From Azorinus chamasolen (lineage: Eukaryota > Mollusca > Bivalvia > Cardiida > Solecurtidae): a DNA stretch of 64,000 bases. Position numbers and translations under genes: made by a program. Below the pieces are notes generated by a model. It was not told the DNA's origin. It searched no databases and saw only the letters and a program-made list of their open reading frames with translations. Shown here piece after piece: positions 42,322-53,600 of this stretch; positions within the stretch are counted from its first letter, which is position 1; each line of letters opens with the position of its first letter. The stretch covers positions 49,745,394-49,809,393 of the forward strand of contig OY755252.1 in assembly GCA_963576725.1 (NCBI GenBank), read 5' to 3'.

Positions 42322-42589
42322 GTAAGGAATACCCATATATAAATATCCAAATGCATCAGTTTGCGAGTATAATGCTTTTTTTTATCTGAATGGTAGCATA
42401 GCCCCCGACGATCTCTTGACTTACTACTAAATAAAAAAGGATTACAGTCACTACTATAGAAAAAGTAAACCCTAGTGAACCAGAGTGATTTTTCTTTCGT
42501 GACACTCGACCATAAAAGAGCAATCACTAGTGTTGAAATTATAGCTAAACTGATCCCGGTCATTATACTAAAGAAAATGTGATATCATT
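42322..42589. other. Start of intron 7
   Basis: No feature recognised. The minus-strand ORF 42177-42563 is antisense to exon 7 and has no supporting features. Confidence 0.5.
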
Positions 42590-43030
42590 GTACTATAGAA
42601 AACGCGATCCTCGGTAAAATATACTATTGAAAACGTCATCCTCCGTCATTATACTGTTTAAAATGTGATATCCGGTAATCATACTATAGAAAACGTGATA
42701 CCCAGTCATTAAACTGCCAAAAACGCGATCCCCTGTCATTATACTGTAGAAAACGTGATTCACGGTCATTATACTGTAGAAAACGTGATCCCCGGTCATT
42801 ATACTGTAGAAAACGTGATCCACAGTAATTATACTATAAAAAACGTGATCCCCGGTCATTATACTGTAGAAAACGTGATCCACAGTAATTATACTATAGA
42901 AAACGTGATCCCCGGTCATTATATTACGGAAAATGTGATTCCTGATCATTATTCAATAGAAAATGTTATCCTCTGGCATTATACTGTAGAAAACGTGATA
43001 TCCGGTAATTATACTACAGAAAACATTTCC
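42590..43030. repeat. 30-bp tandem array, part 1
   Basis: The unit is CCGGTCATTATACTGTAGAA + AACGTGATCC, about 14 copies. Because 30 is a multiple of three, both strands show long ORFs of decapeptide repeats, which is an artefact of the period. It resumes at 43335 after a foldback insertion. Confidence 0.9.
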
Positions 43031-43084
43031 TCACATACCTTCACTTATCTCCGGGTTAGAACAACGGGTTAAGATTCCCTGATC

Positions 43085-43330
43085 TGTAACACGTGTAAGA
43101 ACAGTTTAGAACATATATGACGTCATATATGACGTCAATCCATGAAAACTGATATGTCATTTAAACGGCGAAAATACATTGTTTTGTTATGTGAGAAAAA
43201 GAATCTGATGCTCGTTGTCTTTTAAGATCACATGTTCCTAAACTCACCAAGAAAATGTTATTAAGCTCGCTTAATAACATTTTCTAAGGCTCGTTTGGGA
43301 ACATGTGATCTTAAAAGACAACTCGCAACA
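43085..43330. repeat. Foldback element inside the 30-bp array
   Basis: A palindromic ATATATGACGTCATATATGA + CGTCA occurs near 43111-43136. A long hairpin at 43218-43321 follows, with left arm TTGTCTTTTAAGATCACATG + TTCC and right arm GGAACATGTGATCTTAAAAG + ACAA. The inner arms AGAAAATGTTATTAAGC / GCTTAATAACATTTTCT are near perfect. It separates two parts of the 30-bp array and is probably an insertion. Confidence 0.8.
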
Positions 43331-43334
43331 GATA

Positions 43335-43550
43335 CTCTATATCCCCTGTAATTATGCTACAGTAAACGTTATCCCCGGTAGTTATACTGTAGAAAACGTG
43401 ATTCCCGTTAGGTATACTTTAGAAAACGTAATTACCGGTAATACTACAGAAATTGTGATCCTTTGTCAAAGTACTGTAGGAAACGTTATCCTCGATCATT
43501 ATACTATAGAAACGTGATCATCGGTCATTATACTATAGAAAACGTGAATA
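43335..43550. repeat. 30-bp tandem array, part 2
   Basis: About seven more diverged copies of the CCGGTNATTATACTGTAGAA + AACGTGAT unit. Confidence 0.85.
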
Positions 43551-43869
43551 CGTCTTTTGCGACATTGTCTGTAAGGCATTTGCAGCATTCTTATCAAAAT
43601 ACACCATTATATCATATCATGAAGGACCATAAATGCAACAATGTAAATATACGATGTGACTCTGGCATAAACATTCGTTATATAGTATTTCCTCATTGAA
43701 TTTTCACATACACCATAGGGGTCTGTACCGCTTCGTGGGAGTCTATATATACTGTATATGTAAAATAACAAGGGTTTCAACTGGAAGAACGGAAATATGT
43801 GTATCACAAGTACAAATAGGACTTAACTCTTGCAATTTAAATGATTACTTCGTAATTCTTTCCAGTATA

Positions 43870-44995
43870 TTTTCTATGTGAGGGAGCCTCCCATGTGCGG
43901 TAGGTTAGTTGTTTAGATATTTCATGTGGGGAAGCCTTCCATAAAATCTGCTGTAGGTCAGTGGTTTAGATATTTCATGTGAGGAAGCCTTCCATAAAAT
44001 CTGCGGTAGGTCAGTGGTTTAGATATTTCATGTGAGGAAGCCTTCCATAAAATCTGCGGTAGGTCAGTGGTTTAGATATTTCATGTGAGGAAGCCTTCCA
44101 TAAAATATGCGGTAGGTCAGTGGTTTAGATAATTCATGTGAGGAAGCCTTCCATAAAATCTGCGGTAGCTACCGTCAGTGGTTTAGATATTTCATGTGAG
44201 GAAGTCTTCCATAAAATCTGCGGTAGGTCAGTGGTTTAGATATTTCATGTGAGGAAGCCTTCCATAAAATCTGCGGTAGGTCAGTGGTTTAGATATTTCA
44301 TGTGAGGAAGCCTTCCATAAGATCTGCGGTAGGTCGGTAGTTTAGATATTTGATGCGAGGAAGCCTTCCATAAGACCTGCGGTAGGTCAGTGGTTTGGAT
44401 ATTTGATGTGAGTGTGAGGAAGCCTTCCATAAGACCTGCGGTAGGTCGGTGGTTTAGATATTTGATGTGAGGAAGCCTTCTATAAGACCTGCGGTAGGTC
44501 GGTGGTTTAGATATTTTATGTGAGTGTGAGGAAGCCTTCCATAAGATCTGCGGTAGGTCGTTGGTTTAGATATTTCATGTGAGGAAGCCTTCCATAAGAC
44601 CTGCAGTAGGTCGGTGGTTTAGATATTTCAAGTTAGGAAGCATTCCACAAGACCTGCGGTAGGTCAGTGGTTTAGATATTTCATGTGAGGAAGCCTTCCA
44701 TAAGATCTGCGGTAGGTCGTTGGTTTAGATATTTGATGTAAGGAAGCCTTCCATAAGACCTGCGGTAGGTCGGTGGTAGATATTTTATGTGAGTGTGAGG
44801 AAGTCTTCCATAAGACCTGCGGTAGGTCGGTGGTTTAGATTTTCAAGTGAGGAAACATTGCAGCTGGCCTGCGGTAGGTCGGTGGTTTAGATTTTTCATG
44901 TGAGGAAGCCTTCCAGCTGACTTGTGGTAGGTCGATGGTTTAGATTTTTCAAGTGATGAAACATTCCAGCTGGGTTGCGGTAGGTTGATGGTTCT
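43870..44995. repeat. 52-53-bp tandem array
   Basis: The unit is GGTTTAGATATTTCATGTGA, GGAAGCCTTCCATAAAATCT, GCGGTAGGTCAGT, about 21 copies. GGAAGCCTTCC is a perfect small palindrome in most units. Some units carry a GTGAGT duplication, and the right-hand units are diverged (CATTGCAGCTGGCCTGCGG). Confidence 0.9.
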
Positions 44996-45149
44996 ACCCG
45001 GGTGTTCGTCTGTGCACTGAACAATGCAATTTAATTCGTGCACAGACAAATTTCTAAGGGCTTCCTCCACGTATAATTAGCCGACCTTCGCGATATGACT
45101 GAAATGCTGTTAAAGCGAGGTAAATCCACGATACAAACAAAAAAGCAAA

Positions 45150-45612
45150 GATGTGTTCAGGGGCATACATTAGTGAAGAGTTCTATTGACGTGTTCATGG
45201 GCATACATTAGTTAAGAGTTAACGTTATGTGTTCAGGGGCATACATTAGTGAAGAGTTCTAGTGATGTGTTCAGTGGCATACATTAGTGAAGAGTGATCG
45301 TTATGTGTTATGGGGCATACATTAGTGAAGAGTTCAAGTGATATGTTCAGGGGCATACATTAGTGAAGAGTTCTATTGACGTGTTCAGGGGCATACATTA
45401 GTGAAGAGTTCTATTGACGTGTTCAGTGGCATACATTAGTGAAGAGTTCTATTGACGTGTTCAGGGGCATACATTAGTGAAGAGTTCTAGTGATGTGTTC
45501 AGGGCCATACATTAGTGAAGAGTTCTAGTGATGTGTTCAGGGCCATACATTAGTGAAGAGTTCTCGTTATGTGTTCAGGGGCATACATTAGTGAAGAGTT
45601 CTAGTGATAAAT
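45150..45612. repeat. 38-bp tandem array
   Basis: The unit is GTTCAGGGGCATACATTAGT + GAAGAGTTCTATTGACGT, about 12 copies, with GTGATGT and CGTTATGT variants. Confidence 0.9.
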
Positions 45613-45719
45613 AGGTGCTGTCATTTTTCCGAACAGTCTCAGCCTCAGCGAGTAAATGATACTATAAGTGTTAAGTAGTTGCTTAAGATACTGGAATAAA
45701 TCCATCCCCTCATATAAAC

Positions 45720-45860
45720 ACAACTTTTCACGCATTTGCAAAAATAGAAGATCCAGATCCGATCAGACGGCTCCTGTGGGAGCCGTCACAGCAAGGTCTT
45801 CTCTATTTGCTTATGGTAGTATTTTGATCTGATCTAGTTTCTGCCTGTGTGAAAAGGTCC
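45720..45860. repeat. Snap-back element copy (well preserved)
   Basis: The left flank CACGCATTTGCAAAAATAGA leads into GATCAGACGGCTCCTGTGGG and AGCCGTCACAGCAAGGTC, then TTCTCTATTTGCTTATGG. The GACGGCTCC/GGAGCCGTC stem is perfect. Confidence 0.7.
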
Positions 45861-46182
45861 TGTGTTTATATGCAATTATAAAAAATAATTAATACTCATT
45901 ATGTCATTATTTCTTACATGTACAGTGAGCAGGTAATTGATTAGCTCTATCGCTGCCAGTTTGTCTTCTGCAAAATCGGTCGTCTGCTAAAATGTCATAA
46001 TTGAATTTACTTGATGTTACTTATCCAGAAGTAGTCAGCTGGTCTGCTCGTTTTGCTTAGACCTTATTCTACAGTGTTTGTCAACGTTCTGTAAAAACTT
46101 TACATACATGTAAACCATTAGTTGGCTTACATTGTTCTGTCATATATGGCGTTACTATAAATAGTTTTCCTGTTTTATGTAG

Positions 46183-46299
46183 AGACCAAACCGTGTAACT
46201 CGAGCCAGTTCACTTGTGACAATGGACAGTGTATTCCATACAGACTACGCTGTAACGGTCATCCAAATTGCTTTGACAGATCAGACGAACTGAACTGTG
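46183..46299 (+). CDS. Exon 8: LDLa module (canonical)
   Basis: The acceptor is TTTTATGTAG (46173-46182) and the donor is GTAAGT at 46300. The exon is 117 nt, phase 1-1. The product [12 protein letters not shown], then [18 protein letters not shown] and [10 protein letters not shown] has six cysteines with 6, 4, 6, 5 and 8 residues between them, the F-x-C and C-I-P signatures and the D-x-S-D-E calcium motif. The residue after cysteine IV is N rather than D. NSS is a possible N-glycosylation sequon. This is the last exon I can find. The phase-1 donor shows that further exons must exist; none was seen to 64000. Confidence 0.92.
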
Positions 46300-46635
46300 G
46301 TAAGTCTGGAGCTATTACATTTAACTAATTTATAATATCGATCAATCAAGTTTTGATTTAAAGCGATGCTTCTGTAGTAATTCATTCGTTGATATCACGG
46401 TTTGAGAAATGATTTATTAGGCAAACGGTGCATACTCTGATCAGAGAGTTTTATGAGCCTACATTGTTTGTATGCCTTTTCTCAGGGACTCTGTAGGCAT
46501 ACCTTGGTTACTGTTTTATTTTTATCTTTGTTTTAATGAGGAAACACATCAAAACAACCGCACGACTTGTGGAGAGAGATTTAAGATACATTTCGTTTAG
46601 TCGCTGAATGTTTCATCATTTGCGTCTTCTGTCCA
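46300..46635. other. Sequence after exon 8
   Basis: A degenerate snap-back trace (GATCAGAGAGTTTTATGAGC near 46439) and otherwise unassigned. Confidence 0.45.
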
Positions 46636-46639
46636 TATT

Positions 46640-47118
46640 ACTGTAAATATCAACTAGCACAGAGTTGTGCATTGACTCCACTGTGATTAAATTCCAAGCA
46701 ATAAAGACTTTAAATACTATCGCCAATCTTATTAAATACCAACCAATACATACCTGTACACTGACTCCAGTGTGATTAAATTTTGACCAATACAGACTTG
46801 TACACTGACTCCAGTGTGATTAAATTTTGACCAGAACAGATTTGTACACTGACTCCAGTGTGATTAAATTTTGAACAATAGAGACTTGTACACTGACTCC
46901 GGTGTGCTTAAATTTTGACCAATACAGACGTATGCACTCTCTCCAGTGTAATTAAATACCAATACAGACGTCTGCACTGACTCCAGTGTAATTAAATACC
47001 AATACAGACTGAATCCAGTGTGTTTAATTACCAATGCAGACGTCTGCACTGACTCTAGTGTGATTAAATGCCAATACAGACGTATGCACTGACTCCAGTG
47101 TAATTAAATACCAAAACA
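46640..47118. repeat. 40-bp tandem array, left part
   Basis: The unit is CCAATACAGACGTATGCACT + GACTCCAGTGTAATTAAATA with ATTTTGACCAATACAGACTT variants, about 11 copies. The array resumes at about 49505 with the same unit, so the 2.4 kb between is an insertion or nested insertions. Confidence 0.88.
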
Positions 47119-47330
47119 GAGATCCGATTAACCTAATTTAGAAACGAACAACTCTTATTTTTGCTGACATTAGATCTGACGACATGACAAGGGAAACATG
47201 ACGTCGTCTCATAGCAATTCCGAAAGAGGAATTCAAACTTCACATGTAAACATTTGAGTTTAAACGATTACACGTTGTACTGAGAAGTTGATAGTGTCAA
47301 ATTGAGGAACATGTGAGGAATAGTTTTTAG

Positions 47331-49308
47331 CTCACCTGGCACAAAGTGCCAAGGTGAGCTAAAGGGATGATCCTATGTCCGGCGTCCGTCGTCGTGCGTC
47401 GTGCGTATGTGCGTTGTGCGTCGTGCGTACGTGCGGGCGTCAACAATTTACTTAAACATCTTCTTCTCTGGAACTACAAAGCCAAGAGCTTTGATATTTG
47501 GTATGTAGTATGATGTAATGGTCCTCTACAAAGATTGTTCAAATTATGTCCCCCGGGCCAAAAATGGCCCCGCCCCAGGGCTTATCAGTTTTTCATAGGA
47601 AAATCTTTAAAATCTTCTTCTCTGAAACTGTAAGGCATAGACCTTTGGTATTTGGTATGTAGCATCATCTAATGGTCCTCTACTAAGATTGTTCAAATTA
47701 TGACCCCCGGGCCAAAAATGGCCCCGCCCCAGGGCTTATCAGTTTTTCATAGGAAAATCTTTAAAAATCTTCTTCTCTGAAACTGTAAGGCATAGACCTT
47801 TGATATTTGGTATGTAGCATCATCTAATGGTCCTCTACTAAGATTGTTCAAATTATGACCCCTGGGCCAAAAATGGCCCCGCCCGGGGCTTATCAGTTTT
47901 TCATAGGAAAATCTTTAAAAATCCTCTTCTCTGAAACTGTCAGGCATAGACCTTTGATATTTGGTATGTAGCATCATCTAATGGTCCTCTACTAAGATTG
48001 TTCAAATTATGACCCCCAGGACAAAAATGGCCCCACCCCAGGGCTTATCAGTTTTTCATAGGAAAATCTTCTTCTCTGAAACTGTAAGGCATAGACCTTT
48101 GATATTTGGTATGTAGCATCATCTAATGGTCCTCTGTTAAGATTGTTCAAATTATGACCCCTGGGCCAAAAATGGCCCCACCCTGGGGCTTATCAGTTTT
48201 TCATAGGAAAATCTTTAAAAATCTTCTTCTCTGAAAATGTAAGGAATAGACCTTTGGTATTTAGTATGTAGCATCATCTAATGGTCCTCTACTAAGATTG
48301 TTCAAATTATGACCCCAGGACAAAAATGGCCCCGCCCCAGGGCCTATCAGTTTTTCATAGGAAAATCTTGAAGAAATCATCTTCTCTGAAACTGTAAGGC
48401 ATAGACCTTTGATATTTGGTATGTAGCATCATCTAATGGTCCTCTACTAAGATTGTTCAAATTATGACCCCTGGGCCAAATATGGCCCCGCCCCGGGGCT
48501 TATCAGTTTTTCATAGGAAAATCTTTACATATATTCTTCTCTAAAATTATAAGGTATAGACCTTTGATATTTGGTATGTAGCATTATTTAATCGTCCTCT
48601 ACTAAGATTAATCAAAATATGACCCCGGATCAAAAATGGCCCCGCCCAAGGGCTTATCAGTTTTTCATAGGAAAATCTTTAAAAATCTTCTCCTCCAGAA
48701 CTGTAAGGTCTAGGCCCTTGATATTTGGTACGTAGCATCATCTAATGGTTTTCTACCAAGATTATTCAAATTATTATCCCTGGGTCAAAAATGGCCCCAC
48801 CCTGGGGCTTATCAGTTTTTCATATGAAAAGCTTTAAGAATCTTCTTCTCCAAAACTGTAAGGCAGAGACCTTTAATATTTGGTATGTAGCGCTATCTAA
48901 TAGTTTTCTACCAAGATTGTTCAAATTATGTCCCCTGGGTTGAAAACTTCCCCGCCCAGGGGCATATCAGTTTTTTATAGGAAAGTTTTTAAAAATCTTC
49001 TCTTAAAAATCTTTAAAAGTCTTCTCTGAACTTGTAAGGCATAGACCTTAGATATTTGGTATGTTGCATTATCTAATAGTCCTCTACCAAGATTTTCAAA
49101 TTATGAACCCCGGATCAAAATTGACCCCGCCCTGGGGCTTAACAGTTTTTCATAGGAAAATCTTTAAGGTCTAGACTCTTTATATTTAGTATGTAGCATC
49201 ATCTGATGGTTTTCTACCAAGATTTTTCAAATTATGCAATCTGTCATTGAAATCATTACTCTGTTACGAACAGGTGAGCGATTAAGGGCCATCATGGCCC
49301 TCTTGTTT
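47331..49308. mobile_element. Repeat element with hairpin ends and 155-bp internal repeats
   Basis: The left edge is a perfect hairpin, AGCTCACCTGGCAC / GTGCCAAGGTGAGCT (47331-47362). The right edge has CAGGTGAGCGATTAAGGGCC ATCATGGCCCTCTTGTTTA, with a GGGCC/GGCCC hairpin. Between them are about 11 tandem units of about 155 bp containing CATAGACCTTTGATATTTGG, TATGTAGCATCATCTAATGG, TCCTCTACTAAGATTGTTCA and CAGTTTTTCATAGGAAAATC. GTCGTGCGTCGTGCG-type repeats lie near the left end. It is non-coding. From memory, elements of this kind are common in bivalve genomes; the class (Helitron-like or other) is not decided here. Confidence 0.75.
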
Positions 49309-49500
49309 ACGTTTACTATAGAATATTTGGTCGTAATCCGTCCAGAATTAATGGAGTAAGGACTAAGGACGATATGAAATTTAGAATAACGTCACGCGTC
49401 AAATTTGAATTCTGTATTCTCCGTGGAAGCCGCCGAATACGGTTCTGTACACCCAGGCAGTTTTTGGCAAACGGACCAATCAAATTCCAAGGATTTACTC
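49309..49500. other. Outer flank of the insertion in the 40-bp array
   Basis: The sequence GGTCGTAATCCGTCCAGAAT ... GACTCTGACTGG-like tail together with 47119-47330 is not array sequence. It probably belongs to an outer element into which the hairpin-ended repeat inserted. No target duplication was identified. Confidence 0.4.
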
Positions 49501-49504
49501 TGAC

Positions 49505-49845
49505 TGGTAAGACATGTGCACTGACTCCATTGTAATTAAATACCAATACAGACCTGTGCACTGACTCCAGTGTGATTAAATACAAATACAGACGTATTCT
49601 CTGACTCCAGTGTAATCAAATACCAATACAGACGTATGCACTGACTCCATTGTAATTAAATACCAATACAGACCAGTGTGATTAAATACAAATACAGACG
49701 TATTCTCTGACTCCAGTGTAATTAAATACCAATAAAGACGTATGCACTGACTCCATTGTAATTAAATACCAATACAGACCTGTGCACTGACTCCAGTGTG
49801 ATTAAATACCAATACAGACGTATGCACTTACTCCAGTGTGATTCA
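49505..49845. repeat. 40-bp tandem array, right part
   Basis: The same CACTGACTCCAGTGTGATTA + AATACCAATACAGAC unit as at 46640, about eight copies. It ends at GTGTGATTCATGGGAC near 49845. Confidence 0.88.
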
Positions 49846-50580
49846 TGGGACCCGTCACTTTTACTCTCGCTGTGACTTGTTTTAAAGACACATTCAGATA
49901 CTTATCGTAGTGTTCGGAATACCGAGAATGTAGTGCATGCATATCACGTGTATGTAAATGTGTTTATGCAGTCAGGATTGCCTTATGAAGGCTAGAAATA
50001 TGGTCAAATAATTATTGCCTGTTCAGTTTAGGTATATATTTAGCTGTTTAGACAGACTTCGTGCTCTGCCGATAATCGACTCATACACTGTTATGGTAAC
50101 GTCAAAAGAGGGACGTATGTAGAAATATTGACATTGGTAGCTGCTCTTTACGATCTTATTGTATATAACAGCTAAATTAACAAACGAGTATATAAAACGT
50201 TACAAACAGTGAGGGAGTCCGGAAGGATTTTTCTATGGGACGTTCACCCTGCATTAAGCTGTCATATGCCTTACAGATCGGCATTGATCCAAATTTGAAC
50301 GCCCGGTTTGGAGGGTTTACTCGCATTAACTTAGTTTATTCTATCATATTATTAATATATAATTATTAAGATATTGCGATTATTACATTTAGCTTAAAGG
50401 CACATGTCAGAGTGGTTTATGTGCAACTCTGTGCGCATGTGAACTATTGTACGTGGGTAATGTAAATAAGAGCACCATGGAAACATTTACCGCACACCGA
50501 GTAAAGTAGTACACAATCACTGTGGAATTGATGTAAAACACAATGTCTGTGTCTAAATAAAGTAACTAGATTAATAGAAT
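49846..50580. other. Unassigned stretch
   Basis: It contains a fragment of the 'CAGTARAACCTG' MITE family near 50200-50330 (CACCCTGCATTAAGCTGTCA, GAACGCCCGGTTTGG). Otherwise nothing was recognised. Confidence 0.45.
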
Positions 50581-50710
50581 CAAGCATGGGTTTCTATAGA
50601 TCTACCCGAAGTTGGTCTGTTCCAGTCTGAAACGAGCTTTAGCGAGTTTCCGACAGGAACAGACCAACCGAGGGTATAGAAACCTATGGCTTTAACAAAA
50701 TCCATGCTTG
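50581..50710. repeat. 130-bp palindromic element
   Basis: The left CAAGCATGGGTTTCTATAGA ... TTGGTCTGTTCC is mirrored by GGAACAGACCAACC ... TATAGAAACCTATGG and CCATGCTTG. The centre GAAACGAGCTTTAGCGAGTTTC is itself a hairpin. There is no coding capacity. Confidence 0.8.
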
Positions 50711-51629
50711 ATTATTTTTCTCGCTGAAATACGCTCTAAGACCAAGTAAATTAACGGATTTTGTGAAGTACTACTTTACATATCTAACAGCAACAAACTG
50801 CAACATAAAAGCGTGACACCAAATGACGTCATTTGTTATGACAACCGCAAACATTACGTTTTGGCGTAAACTATAAATGACTGAGTGACTACAATACAAC
50901 GTCTTCGGTTAATTACATAGGCGTTTAAAACGTTTATATGATAAATAGAATTTCATTTTGTGCTAATTACTTATATTATTTATAAGGTTGTTGCCTATAG
51001 AAATGTTGGTATAATTCTGTAAGAGTTACTTCTTTTTTTATTAATTTCGACTAATCGCGCGTATGAATAAACTGGACAAGGGGTGTTCCAGTTAAGGATT
51101 TCTAGTACTGCTAGTTTTAGCAACTCAACTTATCTAGCAAGTCTGAGAAGCGAGAAAAAGATTTACGGCCGATTCAATGATTTTATTTACTGACTAATCT
51201 TTAAACGTGTATACGACGTTGCGCATGATAATTGACGCCGTCGTGTAGACGCAGGATTAGCAGATGACATGTTCAGCAATAGGAATAGGGTTATTGTGCT
51301 ACGGGCTATGCCCGCAGCACAGAGTATTTGATGATCTTAATGACCTACTTTTTTGGCACTGGAGTAACATTTTTACCGTATGCCAGGAAGAGCTTATTTG
51401 TTATGAACGACTATGTCCCAATCCGTTTCGGGCTTGGTCGTTTCGGCCCCATTATAAAATATAGCCATTTTACGCAAAATTTATTCCAACCGATTTGCAT
51501 TCAAATGTATGTAAATGGCAATTGTGATATGATTGAAGGGAAAGTACCAATATACGCATCATTAAATTCAATCGATGTATGTCTTTGATTAGATGATAAA
51601 TAAGCTTTCAACACAAGTTTATGCCGTAT
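50711..51629. other. Unassigned stretch
   Basis: Two overlapping + strand ORFs (51264-51464, 51328-51588) look weakly coding-like but resemble no family I can name. The AT content is high and there is no splice context. Treated as unassigned. Confidence 0.4.
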
Positions 51630-51770
51630 TAATGAATGAATGAATGAAAAACTTTATTTAACGAGGGTAGCTCATAATGAATAATCTACCTTGAGGCCCT
51701 CAAACAAAAGCATTTCATACAAAATACAAAACAGTAAAACACACAAGAAATCAATGTTCAGAAATTCAGT
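51630..51770 (-). repeat. LINE/SINE 3' tail, copy 1
   Basis: On the minus strand a segment with GGGCCTCAAGGTAGATTATT, GAGCTACCCTCGTTAAATAA + AGTTTTTCATTCATTCATT ends in a short (TTCA)n tail (complement of 51636-51647). The same segment with a longer tail occurs at 52284-52400. It is a truncated retroposon copy. Confidence 0.65.
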
Positions 51771-51842
51771 AATGTTGCGTCTAGATAATTAATAAGTGTT
51801 GTCTGCTTCAATTTGTAGCTCTATTCTTTAAGGTCACGCATT

Positions 51843-51896
51843 TGGATCCTGATAAAACTCAGAGTAACTTGGCGTCTAATCTGGATCCAATCTGTT
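51843..51896. repeat. Palindrome-family copy
   Basis: TTGGATCCTGATAAAACTCA GAGTAACTTGGCGTCTAATC TGGATCCAA: a roughly 50-bp near-palindrome of the family found across the window. Confidence 0.7.
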
Positions 51897-52254
51897 ATTA
51901 TAGTTTTGATTTGCCACTAGCATCCATATAGTTAATATAAAGCAATGCATGTAATATATTAAGTGTTGCACAAAAAATAACGAAATGCATAAATTTATGC
52001 CATTTGACCCCGATTCTGGTGGATGAATGCACGCGCTATTAAAACCACATATCTGTGACGTCATTTACCCACACTGTCATTATTATAAATACGAGAAGGT
52101 ATGTTTGCTCAGTATTAGTTAAACTAAATTGGCCTCTGCTTCACATTTAGAAAAATGCAGTTAGAGTGTAAACTAATTGAACCTGATGAGCCGTTCATCT
52201 GGATCCAAACTGTAAGCACAAGGTGTGTGACGAATTGAATGAATGAAAGGCTTT
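51897..52254. other. Unassigned stretch
   Basis: A half-palindrome (GAGCCGTTCATCTGGATCC) lies near 52188-52205. Nothing else was recognised. Confidence 0.45.
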
Positions 52255-52283
52255 CAGAGTAACCCAATTAATTTAAATGTATC

Positions 52284-53600
52284 AATGAATGAATGAATGA
52301 ATGAATGAATGAATGAATGAATGAATGAAATACTTTATTTAATAAGGATAGCTCGGTTGGCCAAATGGCTGATCTACCCCAAGGCCCTCTTAATCGGTAC
52401 ATTTCATACATTTATGAGCTAAATTAACAATCACAGAAAATATTAATACACAATGTGCTCAGTGCAGTAATAACGCCATTTCAATAATACAATTTAACCA
52501 TTTCATTAATGCAAATGAAATCAGCATAATTATACAAACTACGGGAACAAATAGAACTGAACCAAGCCAGAAACTTTTGTGGGAAGTGTCCTAAATGGAC
52601 CCGTTTCATTTGCGCCCTGTGTCTATATACATGTACATTTATACTATTGTTTTGATGATGTAATTATCGTTAATAGTAATAAAAGGTTGAGATATTAACA
52701 TGTTAACTTTGAAAAAATTGTAAGTTTTATTGATGCAAAAATGAGTAAAAATATCAAACCATGTACATTATATAACTTTTACATAGAAATTGTAGATTTT
52801 TTTTCAGGCATAGAAATATATTTAGTAAAGAATCTAATGTGATTATTGTGTGGCACTGAACTGGTTTAGAAACTCGTTTAAAACAATAACAACAATATCT
52901 GAGTAACATATGCAAATAAAAACAAACACTGCTAGACGACTTCTAACAGTGTGTATGTGAGTTGAAACCCTACAAACTCTTTATAGACATATACAGAGAA
53001 AACTATTTTTGGAGAATAAATCATATCAGTTATTTACAACAAATAAGATCATGTCTACCTCTCTAAACGTTCGTTTTGTAATCAGGAGCTCTATATAAGC
53101 TCCAAGCAAAAGGAAATACACAGTCTACTCTTGTGCAGTGGTAACTTGAGATTCATACTGTTAAATTCGTTGTATTCATATATAAAACTAGGTCTGTTTT
53201 TCTTTTAACCATTGAATAAACATAAAGGTGAATTTATCTACAATGCCCGCTTCTCTAATTGAATCGGGTATAACATTCCATAGAGATGACCCCGAGAATG
53301 AAATGCTATCTTTATATTGTTCTAACCTAGGTCTAGGTTCGTTAATCTTTTTGTATCACTTTGAAACATATTAGAGACATACTGAGGGACACACCCTTTG
53401 AAAACTTTGTACATGTATTTAGCTTTGTAGAGTAACATTCTTTCATGAACACTGAGACAATTCAATTGTTCCAATGCGTTAGAAACTGTTGTATATTCTG
53501 TTCCAAAAAGTAATCTGGAAGCTCTTTTCTGTAAGATATGTAACTTATGAAGATTGTTGACGTATACGATAGTCAAGTATGGGGAATGATGTCAGTAAGT
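52284..53600 (-). pseudogene. LINE 3' end (reverse transcriptase tail), dead
   Basis: On the minus strand from about 53600 the reading NNLHKLHILQKRASRLLF, then TTVSNALEQLNCLSVHER and AKYMYKVFKGCVPQYVSNMF, is the conserved region C-terminal to the RT domain in L2/CR1-type non-LTR elements. After a frameshift near 53340 it continues PRPRLEQYKDSISFSGSSLW, NVIPDSIREAG, and ends at TAG near 53195. The 3' part ends in a (TTCA)n tail (complement of 52284-52330). The RT palm motifs are missing, so the copy is 5'-truncated. Whether the 0.8 kb between the stop and the tail is all 3' UTR or includes a separate retroposon is unclear. Confidence 0.75.

Larger units (their letters stand above)
3100..46299 (+). 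other. Multi-exon gene encoding tandem LDLa modules (partial)
   Basis: Eight + strand exons each encode a single LDLa module. All are flanked by phase-1 introns and are multiples of three (108, 117, 117, 99, 117, 132, 153 and 117 nt). Joined, they read through without a stop for 320 codons. The split codons are GAG, GAA, GAG, TGT, GAT, TTT and GAG, in order. One-module-per-exon with phase 1-1 boundaries is the classic arrangement of LDLa genes and permits exon shuffling or skipping without a frame change. In such proteins each module of about 40 residues folds around three disulfides (I-III, II-V, IV-VI) and one calcium, and binds ligands outside the cell. Introns are 6283, 4117, 8828, 3770, 986, 14395 and 3861 bp. 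No other domain type is visible, so LDLR/LRP-like, GRL101-like GPCR or secreted identities cannot be separated. Start and end of the gene were not found. Confidence 0.85.

Noticed and set aside
42177..42563. 128-codon minus-strand ORF over exon 7
   Set aside because: Antisense shadow of exon 7 and its downstream intron.
42593..43072. Decapeptide-repeat ORFs on both strands
   Set aside because: Produced by the 30-bp array. Being open on both strands at once argues for period, not coding.
51264..51588. Possible exon of a second gene
   Set aside because: Two frames overlap, neither has recognisable motifs or good splice sites; left as unassigned.
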